From positions 1-49,417 of the forward strand of contig NZ_JAHDTF010000051.1 in assembly GCF_018531465.1 (NCBI RefSeq): a stretch of 49,417 nucleotides of DNA, written 5' to 3'. The stretch comes from Sphaerisporangium fuscum (GTDB taxonomy: Bacteria > Actinomycetota > Actinomycetes > Streptosporangiales > Streptosporangiaceae). Below are positions 7,702 to 15,706 of this stretch, piece after piece. Every line of letters begins with the position of its first letter. Within the stretch, counting starts at the first letter, position 1. The position numbers and the translations under genes are program-made. The notes beneath the pieces are model-generated. The model was given only the letters and a program-made list of their open reading frames with translations. It was not told the origin of the DNA and did no database searches.

Positions 7702-8142
7702 GTGGACGACATCGACCGGGCCATCCTGCGGGAGCTGCAGGTGGACGGCCGGATCCCGTACGCCGATCTCGGACCGAAGGTCGGGCTGTCGCCCTCGGCC
7801 GCCCGTCAGCGGCTGCAGCGGCTGATCGACGCCAAAGTGGTGCAGGTCGTCGGAGTGACCGACCCGATGGCCATGGGCGGGCAGAGCATGGCCCTGCTCG
7901 GTCTGCGCGTGACCGGCGACCCCCGTGCCGTGGCCGACGAACTCTCACGCCACGACGAGGTCGTCTACGCCGTGCTCACCTCCGGCACGTTCGACCTGTT
8001 CGCCGAGGTCGTCTGCCGCCGTCCGCATGACCTGCTGGACTTCGTCAACGACGTCGTACGCCCCATCGAGGGCGTCGCGGCGGTGGAGAACTTCCCTTAC
8101 TTCGGGATACACACCCACCGCTTCCTGTGGGACGTCGACTGA
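7702..8142 (+). CDS. Lrp/AsnC family transcriptional regulator
   Basis: A 146-aa feast/famine regulator. The N-terminal winged HTH is DDIDRAILRELQVDGRIPYADL with the recognition helix SPSAARQRLQRL; the C-terminal RAM domain runs from about residue 60 and contains the conserved YAVLTSGTFDLFAEVV strand and helix. AGGAGG (7688-7693) sets the start at the GTG at 7702; an in-frame GTG at 7693 overlaps the Shine-Dalgarno and is less likely. It lies 124 bases before the kinase/aminotransferase fusion in the same direction and is the probable regulator of that gene, responding to an amino acid or amine. Confidence 0.9.
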   Translation: MDDIDRAILRELQVDGRIPYADLGPKVGLSPSAARQRLQRLIDAKVVQVVGVTDPMAMGGQSMALLGLRVTGDPRAVADELSRHDEVVYAVLTSGTFDLFAEVVCRRPHDLLDFVNDVVRPIEGVAAVENFPYFGIHTHRFLWDVD

Positions 8143-8266
8143 GCGTCCCAGGCTGAGATCACGGAGGACCAGCCGCCTCGCCGGGCACTCCTCCGGTCGC
8201 CGCCGCACCCACCGTCCGCCTTCCGGCGGCCCATCCCTCCCCATCCGAGCAGTCGAGGAATCCGGC

Positions 8267-11242
8267 ATGGCGCAGGACCACTTCCCCACCGTCGACTTCT
8301 TCACCCACCAGGCCCTGCCCGCCCCGCGGGTGACGGTCGAGCAGGCCTGCCGGATCGCCGCCGAGCACTTCGGGCTCGCGGTCCGGGCCGAGCCGCTCGG
8401 CAGTCAGCAGGACGCCAACTTCCTGCTGACCGGCGACGACGGCACCCCCGTGGCCGTCCTCAAGATCGCGAACCCGGCGTTCACCCCGACCGAGATCGAC
8501 GCCCAGGACGGCGCCGCCGAGCTGATCGCCGGCACACAGCCCGGCCTGCGCGTGGCGACCGTCGTGCGCGACGCCGGCGGCGACCGCCGGACGGCCACTG
8601 TGCCCACCGCCGACGGCCCGGTCACCGTCCGCCTGCTGAGGCACCTGCCCGGCGGGACGCTCTCGGGCCCGCGCCACCTCCCGCCCCGGACGGTCGCCGC
8701 CATGGGCCGCATCGCCGGCCAGGTCAGCACCGCCCTGCGGTCCTTCGAACACCCGGGGCTGGCACGAGTCCTGCAGTGGGATCCCCGCCACGCCGACCGC
8801 GTGGTCGCGCGGCTCCTGGAGCACACCCCGGAAGCGGAGCGCCGCACCGCCGTGCTGGCCGCGACCACGGACGCCTGGGCCGCTGTGGCGAAGATCGCCG
8901 GCAGACTCCCGCGCCAGGCCGTGCACCTGGACCTGACCGACGACAACCTGGTCCGCTCACCCGGCGGCCCTCTTCCGCAGCCTGACGGGATCATCGACTT
9001 CGGCGACCTGACGGACAGCTGGGCGGTGTGCGAGCTCGCCATCCCGCTGTCCTCGATGCTCCACCACGACGGCATGGAACCGCACCACGTCCTGCCCGCC
9101 ATCCGCGCCTTCCACGAGGTCCGGCCGCTGTCGGCGGACGAGGTGGCGGCCCTGTGGCCACTGGTCGTGCTCCGCGCCGCCGTCCTGGTGGTCAGCGGAC
9201 GGCACCAGGCCGCCGTCGACGGCGACAACGTCTACGTGAACACCGCCCTGGACCACGAGTGGCGCATCTTCGAGCAGGCGACCAGCGTACCGGCCGCGGT
9301 CATGACCCACCTGATCACCGAGAGCCTCGGCCTGGCCCAGCCGAGGGACACCGTCCCCGTACCCGCGCAGCCCCTGGTCGCCGGACTGGACCCCGCCGGC
9401 GTCGCCGTGCTCGACCTGTCCGTCGAGAGCGACACCGTGGACCACGGCGCCTGGCTGGAGGAAGCGGCCGACGACCGTCTCGCGGCCACCCTGCTCGCCG
9501 AGGGGGCCGCCGCCGTCGCCACCCGCTACGGACACGTGCGGCTCACCGCGGCCCCCGCCCTGTCCGCCACCTCGCCGGCCACCGTCGCCACCGGGATCGA
9601 CCTGTGGTTCGACGGGCCCGCCGTCCTGCGGGCGCCCGGCGACGGCGAGGTGCTGGCCGCGGCCCCCGGGCACGCGGCCGTCACCTGCGGCCCTCACCTG
9701 CTGCGCCTGACGTTCCCCGGCACCGCCCGCCCCGCCCTGCCCGCGGCCACGCCCCTGCGTGCCGGCGACCACCTGGTCGCCCTGCCCGCGGGCTCCCGCG
9801 TCCACGTCTCGCTCCAGCAGCCCGGCGCACCCGCCGTCCCGCCGCTGGTGCGGCCCGAGTACGCCGCCGGCTGGCTCGCGCTCACCGTCGATCCCGCCCC
9901 GCTGATCGGCCTGCCCGCCGCCGGTGCCCCCCTCGCGGGCGACCTGCTCGCGCGGCGCGACGCCGCCTTCGCCACCGTCCAGGAGCACTACTACGACGAC
10001 CCGCCCCGCATCGAACGCGGCTGGCGCCACCACATGGTCTCCACCGAAGGCCGCTCCTACCTGGACATGGTCAACAACGTCACGCCGCTCGGCCACGCCC
10101 ACCCCCGAGTCGAACAGGCGATCTCGCGGCAACTGCGCAGGCTCAACACCAACTCCCGCTTCCACTACGCCGCCGTCGTGGAGTTCACCGAACGCCTCGC
10201 CGCCCTGCTGCCCCACCCCCTGGACACCGTCTTCCTGGTCAACTCCGGCTCCGAAGCGGTCGACCTGGCGATCCGCCTCGCCATCGGCGCCACCGGACAG
10301 CACGACGTCGTCGCCCTGCGCGAGGCCTACCACGGCTGGACCTACGCCTCCGACGCCGTCTCCACCTCCCTTCAGGACAACCCCAACGCGCTCGCCACCC
10401 GCCCCGCGTGGGTCCACACCGTCGACTCGCCCAACTCCTACCGCGGGAAGTGGCGCGGGCCCGAGGCGCGCAACTACGCCCCCGAAGCCGTCCGCGCCAT
10501 CGACGACCTGGCCGCCTCCGGCCGCCCCGCGGGCGCCTTCCTCAGCGAGTCCTACTACGGCAACGCCGGCGGGGTCGCCCTGCCCGACGGCTACCTCCGG
10601 CAGGTCTACGCGGCGGTCCGCCGCCACGGCGGCCTGGCCATCGCCGACGAGATCCAGGTCGGCTACGGCCGCCTCGGCACCTGGTTCTGGGGCTTCGAAC
10701 AGCAGCAGGTCGTCCCCGACATCGTCTGCGTCGCCAAGGCCATGGGCAACGGCCACCCCCTGGGCGCCGTCATCACCACCCGCGCCATCGCCGGCCGCTA
10801 CCGCGACCAGGGCTACTTCTTCTCCTCCACCGGCGGCAGCCCCGTCTCCAGCGTCGCCGGCCTCACCGTCCTCGACACCCTCCGCGACGAGGACCTCCAG
10901 GGCAACGCCGTCCGGACCGGCGCCCGCCTCAAGACCGCCCTGCAGGCCCTCGCCGGACACCACCCGCTCATCGGCGCCGTCCACGGCTGCGGCCTCTATC
11001 TCGGCCTCGAACTCGTCCGCGACCACAGCACCCTGGAACCCGCCACCGAGGAGACCGCCGAGATCTGCGACCGCATGCTCGACCTCGGCGTCATCGTCCA
11101 GCCCACCGGCGACCACCTCAACATCCTCAAGATCAAGCCTCCGTTGTGCATCGACGCCGCCGCCGTCGACTTCTTCGCCCACACCCTCGACCGCGTCCTC
11201 ACCGAACTCGGCCACCACGGCGCGGGTGAGCGCACCCACTGA
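8267..11242 (+). CDS. APH-type kinase / M23-like / class III aminotransferase fusion protein
   Basis: A 991-aa three-part protein. Residues 1-340 are an aminoglycoside-phosphotransferase-like kinase with HLDLTDDN (His220, Asp222, Asn227) and DFGD (Asp244). Residues about 420-545 resemble a degenerate M23/LytM domain: GIDLWFDGPAVLRAPGDGEV and VHVSLQQ keep the fold's pattern but not the zinc ligands. Residues about 560-991 are a PLP class III aminotransferase with VNSGSEAVDLAIR, ADEIQVGYGR and the PLP lysine Lys824 in VAKAMGNGHPLG. The same three-part order is known in other bacteria. In animals the kinase and the PLP part are separate proteins that phosphorylate and then eliminate phosphate from hydroxylysine, or act on phosphoethanolamine, so a phospho-lyase acting on a self-made phosphoester is the likely reaction. 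The ATG at 8267 has GAGGAA before it. Confidence 0.85.
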   Translation: MAQDHFPTVDFFTHQALPAPRVTVEQACRIAAEHFGLAVRAEPLGSQQDANFLLTGDDGTPVAVLKIANPAFTPTEIDAQDGAAELIAGTQPGLRVATVVRDAGGDRRTATVPTADGPVTVRLLRHLPGGTLSGPRHLPPRTVAAMGRIAGQVSTALRSFEHPGLARVLQWDPRHADRVVARLLEHTPEAERRTAVLAATTDAWAAVAKIAGRLPRQAVHLDLTDDNLVRSPGGPLPQPDGIIDFGDLTDSWAVCELAIPLSSMLHHDGMEPHHVLPAIRAFHEVRPLSADEVAALWPLVVLRAAVLVVSGRHQAAVDGDNVYVNTALDHEWRIFEQATSVPAAVMTHLITESLGLAQPRDTVPVPAQPLVAGLDPAGVAVLDLSVESDTVDHGAWLEEAADDRLAATLLAEGAAAVATRYGHVRLTAAPALSATSPATVATGIDLWFDGPAVLRAPGDGEVLAAAPGHAAVTCGPHLLRLTFPGTARPALPAATPLRAGDHLVALPAGSRVHVSLQQPGAPAVPPLVRPEYAAGWLALTVDPAPLIGLPAAGAPLAGDLLARRDAAFATVQEHYYDDPPRIERGWRHHMVSTEGRSYLDMVNNVTPLGHAHPRVEQAISRQLRRLNTNSRFHYAAVVEFTERLAALLPHPLDTVFLVNSGSEAVDLAIRLAIGATGQHDVVALREAYHGWTYASDAVSTSLQDNPNALATRPAWVHTVDSPNSYRGKWRGPEARNYAPEAVRAIDDLAASGRPAGAFLSESYYGNAGGVALPDGYLRQVYAAVRRHGGLAIADEIQVGYGRLGTWFWGFEQQQVVPDIVCVAKAMGNGHPLGAVITTRAIAGRYRDQGYFFSSTGGSPVSSVAGLTVLDTLRDEDLQGNAVRTGARLKTALQALAGHHPLIGAVHGCGLYLGLELVRDHSTLEPATEETAEICDRMLDLGVIVQPTGDHLNILKIKPPLCIDAAAVDFFAHTLDRVLTELGHHGAGERTH

Positions 11243-11358
11243 GCGACGACCGCTCCTCGCCTCTCTCGGGGCGGCGGCCGTGACCTGCGGAGAGTTGGAG
11301 CGGCGGGTGGCGTGGACGCTTGGAAGGCCGGGGGCGCGTGCAGGACAGTGGGATCGTG

Positions 11359-12048
11359 ATGCGTCGAGTCGCCCCGCTCGTGGCCCTCGGCGGCGCCTGC
11401 CTCACCGGCTGCGGCGCCGGCGCCGCGCTGAACCCGGCGCGGCTCGACGACCTGCGCTCCCAGGGGGTCGCCTCCGACCTGGTCTACGTCGTCGACCTCC
11501 CCGGCTACCGGCTGGCCGAGGACACCGCGAGCCTGTACGACGAGGTGGGCTTCCAGGCGTACTACGTCTCGCCGCGCGGGCGCCTGGTGTGGCTGGCGGC
11601 CGACCGGGGTGCGTTCGGGGACGGTCTGTGCGCCGAGACGCCGGTCCTGGATGCCGGCATCTCCGGCTGGGAGGGTGCCGGCGGGCCGGTGCAGGAGGCC
11701 GATGACGTGCCCGGGGCTCCGCCGTCCTCGGTCGCCTGTGAGCGTGATGATGTCGGGTGGTATCGCAGGAGCGGCCGCCGTCATGAGTATGTCGTCCTGG
11801 ACGGCGACCGTGTGATCCGGCTGGGTGGCCGCCGGGTGGATGTCGATCGGGCGGCGCTGAAGGAGGCCATGTCCGGCCTGCGCCCGGTGACCGGGGGCGG
11901 CACCGGGATGGGGGATCCGCGGTACCGGCCCCGGCCGCGTTCGACCGGGCCGGCGGGTGGAGGGGTGATGCCGGTCGCGGCCCCCGCGCCGCGCTGGGAG
12001 GACGGCCCGGACGCACACCCTGGGGTGATCTCCCCTCGAGGGTTTTGA
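11359..12048 (+). CDS. Putative lipoprotein
   Basis: A 229-aa predicted lipoprotein of unknown function. MRRVAPLVALGGACLTGCG is a short signal with the lipobox LTGC (Cys at 17). The region to about residue 90 (SDLVYVVDLPGYRLAEDTAS, then a YYVSPRGRLVWLAAD strand) looks folded; the middle (VACERDDVGWYRRS, YVVLDGDRVIRLGGRRVDV) could be a second beta-rich unit. The last 45 residues are Pro/Gly/Arg-rich and probably disordered. I start at the ATG at 11359; GTG at 11338 and TTG at 11320 are in frame but would put charged residues before the signal. No known domain recognised. Confidence 0.7.
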   Translation: MRRVAPLVALGGACLTGCGAGAALNPARLDDLRSQGVASDLVYVVDLPGYRLAEDTASLYDEVGFQAYYVSPRGRLVWLAADRGAFGDGLCAETPVLDAGISGWEGAGGPVQEADDVPGAPPSSVACERDDVGWYRRSGRRHEYVVLDGDRVIRLGGRRVDVDRAALKEAMSGLRPVTGGGTGMGDPRYRPRPRSTGPAGGGVMPVAAPAPRWEDGPDAHPGVISPRGF

Positions 12049-12120
12049 CCTGCGTGGACGTCCTTGCGGGGCGGTGCGGGGGGCGGGCTTGCTCGTGGGT
12101 GGCAGGAAGTGGTCAGGGGC

Positions 12121-12144
12121 GGGCAGCTTGCTGCCGCCTATTTG
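12121..12144 (+). terminator. Small CUUG-loop hairpin between the lipoprotein gene and the repeat peptide
   Basis: GGCAG (12122-12126) and CTGCC (12131-12135) enclose the very stable tetraloop CTTG, followed by CTATTTGT. It probably ends transcription of the lipoprotein gene. Further on, GCACA-GTTGAT-TGTGC (12169-12184) is another dyad, just before the peptide gene, and could be an operator or leader hairpin. Confidence 0.4.
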
Positions 12145-12224
12145 TCTGGTTCGAGGGCTTTGGGTGCCGCACAGTTGATTGTGCAAGGACGAATTGAAAA
12201 GCCCTCAAGAAAAGAGACGAAGAA

Positions 12225-12347
12225 ATGACGAACACCACTATCTCCCCGGTTTCCGCCACCCGTTCCGCCGGCACCACCTGGGACTCGTTCTCCCGCACCG
12301 CGGGCACCACCTGGGACGGCCGCTCCCGCGCCGCCGGCACCACCTAG
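12225..12347 (+). CDS. 40-aa repeat peptide with AGTTWD units (possible RiPP-like precursor)
   Basis: The ATG at 12225 opens a short leader (MTNTTISPVSAT) followed by 11-residue repeats of the form R-x-A-G-T-T-W-D-x-x-S: units at residues 13-23 and 24-34, and a third that reads R-A-A-G-T-T and stops. The stop TAG stands exactly where the Trp codon TGG is in the first two units, and after it GAC TGA continues the repeat, so an older 42-aa form ending in TTWD is likely. A purine-rich stretch (AAAGAGACGAAGAA) lies before the ATG as a weak ribosome site. It has no Cys and no export signal. The leader plus repeated short core is the layout of multicore modified-peptide precursors, but no modifying enzyme is nearby and I know no family with this core. 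Confidence 0.55.
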   Translation: MTNTTISPVSATRSAGTTWDSFSRTAGTTWDGRSRAAGTT

Positions 12348-12350
12348 GAC
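12261..12350 (+). repeat. 33-bp tandem repeat inside the small peptide gene
   Basis: Units at 12261-12293 and 12294-12326 and a partial third unit at 12327-12350. The core GGCACCACCTGGGAC is identical in units one and two and has a single change (TGG to TAG) in unit three. The outer bases vary more than the core, so selection on the core is possible. Confidence 0.85.
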
Positions 12351-12728
12351 TGACATAACCCCTACCAGCAGCCCCGGCCCGACTCCAGCCCCCTATGATC
12401 GCCAACCACCACCAGACCCGCATCGCGGCCGCCGGCCGACCGGCCGCCCCGGCGAAGGACCACGCCCTCACCCCCTGACGGAAAAGCATCGAAACCGCGA
12501 AAACCCCCGACATCCCAAACGCCGGAAAACCAGGTCGCACAATTACCGGCGACACAATGTCGAAGCCGAAATTCCGGCACAAATCCCGGCCCCCGCCAAT
12601 TCCACCGCAGGGCCGGCTTAGGACCGGCACGCAACGACCCTGACCAGCACCGACCGCCCCTTCCCTCACCACGACCAAGCCACCCGGCATGCCCGGTACA
12701 CCCGGACGGCGCGGCACAATGGGCGGCT
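12348..12728. other. Intergenic region, lower GC, no gene recognised
   Basis: This 381-base stretch is richer in A on the plus strand than its surroundings (for example the run of GAAAA, AAACC and ACAAAT words at 12480-12590). Two very short open frames are possible (ATG at about 12394, 27 codons; ATG at about 12557, 28 codons), but neither has a ribosome site or repeat cores like the peptide before them. CACAAT (12715-12720) may be the -10 of the next gene. Confidence 0.5.
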
Positions 12729-13307
12729 GTGAACTCCTTCGACGCGGTGCTCTGCGATTTCGACGGCGTGCTCCGCCACTACGACCACACCGCCCAGGCC
12801 GACATCGAGGCCCGCTACGGCCTGCCGCTGACGCGGACCGCCTTCGACCCCGCCCTCATCGGTCCCGCCACGCTCGGTCACGTCACCGAGCGGGAGTGGG
12901 CCGAGTCCATCGCCGTCGCGCTGGGCGGCGGCGAGCGGGCCAGGCAGGCCGTCGCCGAGTTCATGGAGGTGCCGTTCTGGGTGGACGAGGAGGTCAGGGC
13001 GCTGCTGGCGAAGGCACAGGAGCGGATGCCCGTGGTGCTGGTCACCAATGCCACCGACACCTTGGAGGAGCACCTCGACCGGCTCGGGCTCACCTACTTC
13101 GCCGACCACGTGGTCAGCAGCGCCCGGGTCGGGGTGGCCAAGCCCGACCCCCGTATCTACCGGATCGCCGTGGACTTGGCCGAGGTGACGCCCGAGCGCT
13201 GCCTGTTCGTCGACGACCGCCTGGAGAACGTCGAGGCCGCCAGGGCACTGGGCATGACAGGCCTTCACTTCCGCGCGGCCGCGGACCTCGCCGAGGCGCT
13301 GGGCTGA
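12729..13307 (+). CDS. HAD-superfamily hydrolase
   Basis: A 192-aa haloacid-dehalogenase-like phosphatase. Motif I is VLCDFDGVLR (nucleophile Asp and acid Asp), motif II VLVTNATD, the motif III lysine lies in VGVAKPDPRIYRIA, and motif IV is CLFVDDRLENVEAA. The cap is the small helical type of the epoxide-hydrolase/GS1-like subgroup. GTG at 12729 has no good ribosome site; CACAAT ends nine bases upstream, so the message may be nearly leaderless. The substrate, a small phosphate ester, cannot be named. Confidence 0.85.
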   Translation: MNSFDAVLCDFDGVLRHYDHTAQADIEARYGLPLTRTAFDPALIGPATLGHVTEREWAESIAVALGGGERARQAVAEFMEVPFWVDEEVRALLAKAQERMPVVLVTNATDTLEEHLDRLGLTYFADHVVSSARVGVAKPDPRIYRIAVDLAEVTPERCLFVDDRLENVEAARALGMTGLHFRAAADLAEALG

Positions 13308-13334
13308 CCTCCGCAGGGGCCCGGGCGCCCGCGC

Positions 13335-14543
13335 CTAGGGAACCTCGGCGACGGGAAGGCCCACGCCGGGAGGGCTGGGCCTGCGACGGCGGGGCCGTAG
13401 CCCGGGGGCCAGGGCGAGGGTGACGGCCACCGAGGCGGTGGCCAGCAGCACCATGCCGGTCGAAGGCGAGGTCCACTGGGCCGCCAGCCCGGCCAGGACG
13501 GCGCCGACGCCCTGCATGGCCACCATGCCGGAGGAGTGCAGTCCGAGCGCCTGCCCGCTGAGCCGCCGTGGAGTCAGCGACATCAGCCGTTCCTGGAACA
13601 GCAGACTGCCCGAATACCCCGCCGAGGCGAGGGTGACGGCGGCGACGGCGACGGGCGCGGACGGGTGCAGCGCGAAGACCAGGTAGGGGACGGCGAGCAG
13701 CAGATACAGCGGGACGCCCAGCCGATCTCGCCACTGGGGCGAGGTGAACCGGGCCGCGGCGAGATCACCGGCGAGCATGCCGAACGCGGCGCAGGCGAAC
13801 AGCAGCCCCGCGTGCCGGGGAGCGTAGGGGACGTAGAGGGATTCGCAGCCGACGACCAGCCCGTTGGGCAGCCACAGGGCCAGGTAGGTGTGGCGGCGGG
13901 GCCGGGAGGACCACAGGCGCGCGTTGTCGCGCCACGTGGCGGCGGCGGACGGCCGTCCGGCGGCGCGCGGGACGCGACGGGTCAGCCCCCAGCGGGCCGT
14001 GGCCGCCGCCGCGAGGTAGGCGGCGGCGCCGGTCAGCAGCGCCCCGCGCGGTGTGAGGAACGACAGGAGCAGGCCGCCGGTCGCGAACCCGCAGACCTGC
14101 ATGACGCCAGTGGACATGTTGAGCGCCGAACGGCCCAGCAGGTAGCCCTCCTTCGCCAGGATCTCGGTGAGGAGCCCGTACCGGACGCCTCCGCCCAGGG
14201 ACGCGAACAGCCCTTGGCCGAGAAGGACGGCGAACCCGGCCCACAGGGGCAGCCCGGGAAGGGCCTGCACGGCGGTTCCGGCGGCGAACAGCAGCGCCAG
14301 GGCGGCCAGCGCGGTGCGGGGCGGGAGCCGGTCGGCCGCCGACAGCAGGGTCGCCGCGCCGACCAGTTGGGCCAGGCTGGGGCCGAACATGGCCAGGGCG
14401 GACAGCAAGGCGGAGCCGGTCCTGGTGTAGACGAGGGTGCCCAGGGCCAGACCGCTCACCGTCTGGGCCGCCACCTGGAGGGAGGCGGTCAGGAAGAGGG
14501 GAGTGAACTCCGGCGTGCGGAACAGTTCCCGGTAGGTGCGCAT
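13335..14543 (-). CDS. MFS transporter (probable drug/solute exporter)
   Basis: A 402-aa major facilitator superfamily protein with about 12 hydrophobic segments and the usual basic cytoplasmic loop after TM2 (SAADRLPPRTAL) and a longer central loop near residues 190-220 (TRRVPRAAGRPS). The start MRTYRELFRTPEF is typical of actinomycete exporters. It is divergent from an ArsR-like regulator, with a perfect 7-bp inverted repeat between them, so it is most likely repressed by that protein. The tail (LRPRRRRPSPPG) is basic and disordered. The substrate is unknown. Confidence 0.88.
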   Translation of the reverse strand: MRTYRELFRTPEFTPLFLTASLQVAAQTVSGLALGTLVYTRTGSALLSALAMFGPSLAQLVGAATLLSAADRLPPRTALAALALLFAAGTAVQALPGLPLWAGFAVLLGQGLFASLGGGVRYGLLTEILAKEGYLLGRSALNMSTGVMQVCGFATGGLLLSFLTPRGALLTGAAAYLAAAATARWGLTRRVPRAAGRPSAAATWRDNARLWSSRPRRHTYLALWLPNGLVVGCESLYVPYAPRHAGLLFACAAFGMLAGDLAAARFTSPQWRDRLGVPLYLLLAVPYLVFALHPSAPVAVAAVTLASAGYSGSLLFQERLMSLTPRRLSGQALGLHSSGMVAMQGVGAVLAGLAAQWTSPSTGMVLLATASVAVTLALAPGLRPRRRRPSPPGVGLPVAEVP

Positions 14544-14581
14544 GGCGGGAGTGTCCGAGGAGGCCTCAGGCAGGCGTTATT

Positions 14582-14601
14582 GTTTCGCGGGCAGGCGAAA
14601 C
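14582..14601. promoter_or_regulatory. Operator candidate between MFS exporter and ArsR-like regulator
   Basis: GTTTCGC (14582-14588) and GCGAAAC (14595-14601) form a perfect dyad with a 6-base spacer in the 113-base divergent gap, right where both promoters must lie. A dimeric winged-helix regulator encoded by the plus-strand gene would fit. Confidence 0.6.
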
Positions 14602-14656
14602 GTGGCGCGGCCGCGGGCCCGTCCTCGAAGCGGTCCACCGACGGGAGCACACGGAC

Positions 14657-15706
14657 ATGGGATGGTGGCAGGTCAGCGCGGACACGCTGGCGGGCAGCCG
14701 ATTCGTCGTCTCCCCCCTGGCCGAGGCCATCGCCGCCCTGAAGACCCTGGAACGCGGCACGGCGGCCCACCCCGGCGAGCGGGCATGGCTCGCGGCCCAC
14801 CTGCCCGCCTACCGCGAGCGGCAGGCCGGTGACCCGGTGACCGCGCTGCTCATCCGGGCGGCGCTGGGACGCTACTGGAACGCCGACTTCATCACCCCCA
14901 CACCCACCGGCGAGGGCGAGCCGTCGTTCGCCGAGGAACTGGCGCGGATCAGTGAGACCCCGCCGGAGAGCGCCCGCGCCCACCTGACGGTGTCGCTCGG
15001 CGGCCCCCTCCCGGCCGTCCTGCACCGCGACGACCTGCCGGAGCGTGCGGCCGGGTGGGTCCGGTGGGTGTGGACGGAGTCGGTCCTGCCCTACTGGCCG
15101 CGGCGGCGGCGCGTCCTGGAGGCCGACGTGATCGCCCGGACGGCGCGGCTGAGCCAGGGCGGCTGGGCGGCGGCGCTGGGCGACATGCGGCCGGGGATGC
15201 GCTGGCTGGGGGCCAGCCGGCTGCAGGTCAACACGCGGGACTATCCGCCCAGGGAGCTGTCGGGGGCCCGGTTGATGTTCGTCCCGATCACGCCGAGGCA
15301 GGGCTGGGTCTCGTGGGACGCCTGCCACCGGTACGCGGTGGTCTATCCATGTTCGGGGGCGCTGGCGGAGCCGGGCCGCGCGGCGGTGCCGGAGGCGCTG
15401 GGGCGGCTGCTCGGCCCGGGGCGTGCGGCGGTGCTCATGCTTCTCGACACGCCAAAGAGCACCACACAGCTGGTGGCCCTGACCGGGCAGGGCCTGGGTT
15501 CGGTGGGCCGCCACCTGAAGGTCCTGCTGGACGCCCGCCTGGCGGCGCGGCGGCGTGCGGGCCGGTCGGTGCTCTACTACCGGACCGATGCCGGCGACGT
15601 ACTGGTCCACGCCCAGGCCGACGGCGACGCGCGGGTCCACGCCCAGGCCGATGGCGACGCGCGGGTTCCGGTCAGCGGACGCCGTGGGGACGGAACTGGA
15701 TGCTGA
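14657..15706 (+). CDS. ArsR-like winged-helix regulator with long N-terminal domain (DUF5937 type)
   Basis: A 349-aa regulator. About 230 N-terminal residues form the helical DUF5937-like domain (SPLAEAIAALKTLERG; ALLIRAALGRYWNADFITP). The ArsR HTH follows at about 255-325: GRAAVLMLLDTPKSTTQLVA, the recognition helix GLGSVGRHLKVL, and the wing ARRRAGRSVLYYRT. The tail carries a duplicated decapeptide VHAQADGDAR encoded by a 30-bp tandem repeat. The gene's last 35 bases overlap the 3' end of the AlkB-like gene on the other strand. It probably represses the divergent MFS gene. Confidence 0.85.
   Translation: MGWWQVSADTLAGSRFVVSPLAEAIAALKTLERGTAAHPGERAWLAAHLPAYRERQAGDPVTALLIRAALGRYWNADFITPTPTGEGEPSFAEELARISETPPESARAHLTVSLGGPLPAVLHRDDLPERAAGWVRWVWTESVLPYWPRRRRVLEADVIARTARLSQGGWAAALGDMRPGMRWLGASRLQVNTRDYPPRELSGARLMFVPITPRQGWVSWDACHRYAVVYPCSGALAEPGRAAVPEALGRLLGPGRAAVLMLLDTPKSTTQLVALTGQGLGSVGRHLKVLLDARLAARRRAGRSVLYYRTDAGDVLVHAQADGDARVHAQADGDARVPVSGRRGDGTGC
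15605..15664 (+). repeat. 30-bp tandem duplication in the regulator's 3' end
   Basis: 15605-15634 and 15635-15664 differ at one base (GAC/GAT, silent). Each encodes VHAQADGDAR. Being nearly identical, it is a young duplication, and it lies just before the overlap with the convergent gene. Confidence 0.9.

Noticed and set aside
12261..12350. Readthrough or recoding of TAG in the third peptide repeat
   Set aside because: Only one more sense codon follows before TGA, and nothing nearby suggests amber recoding; a point mutation is simpler.
12394..12640. Two short frames (27 and 28 codons) after the repeat peptide as further precursor peptides
   Set aside because: No ribosome site, no AGTTWD-like core and no repeat; chance frames are common at this length.
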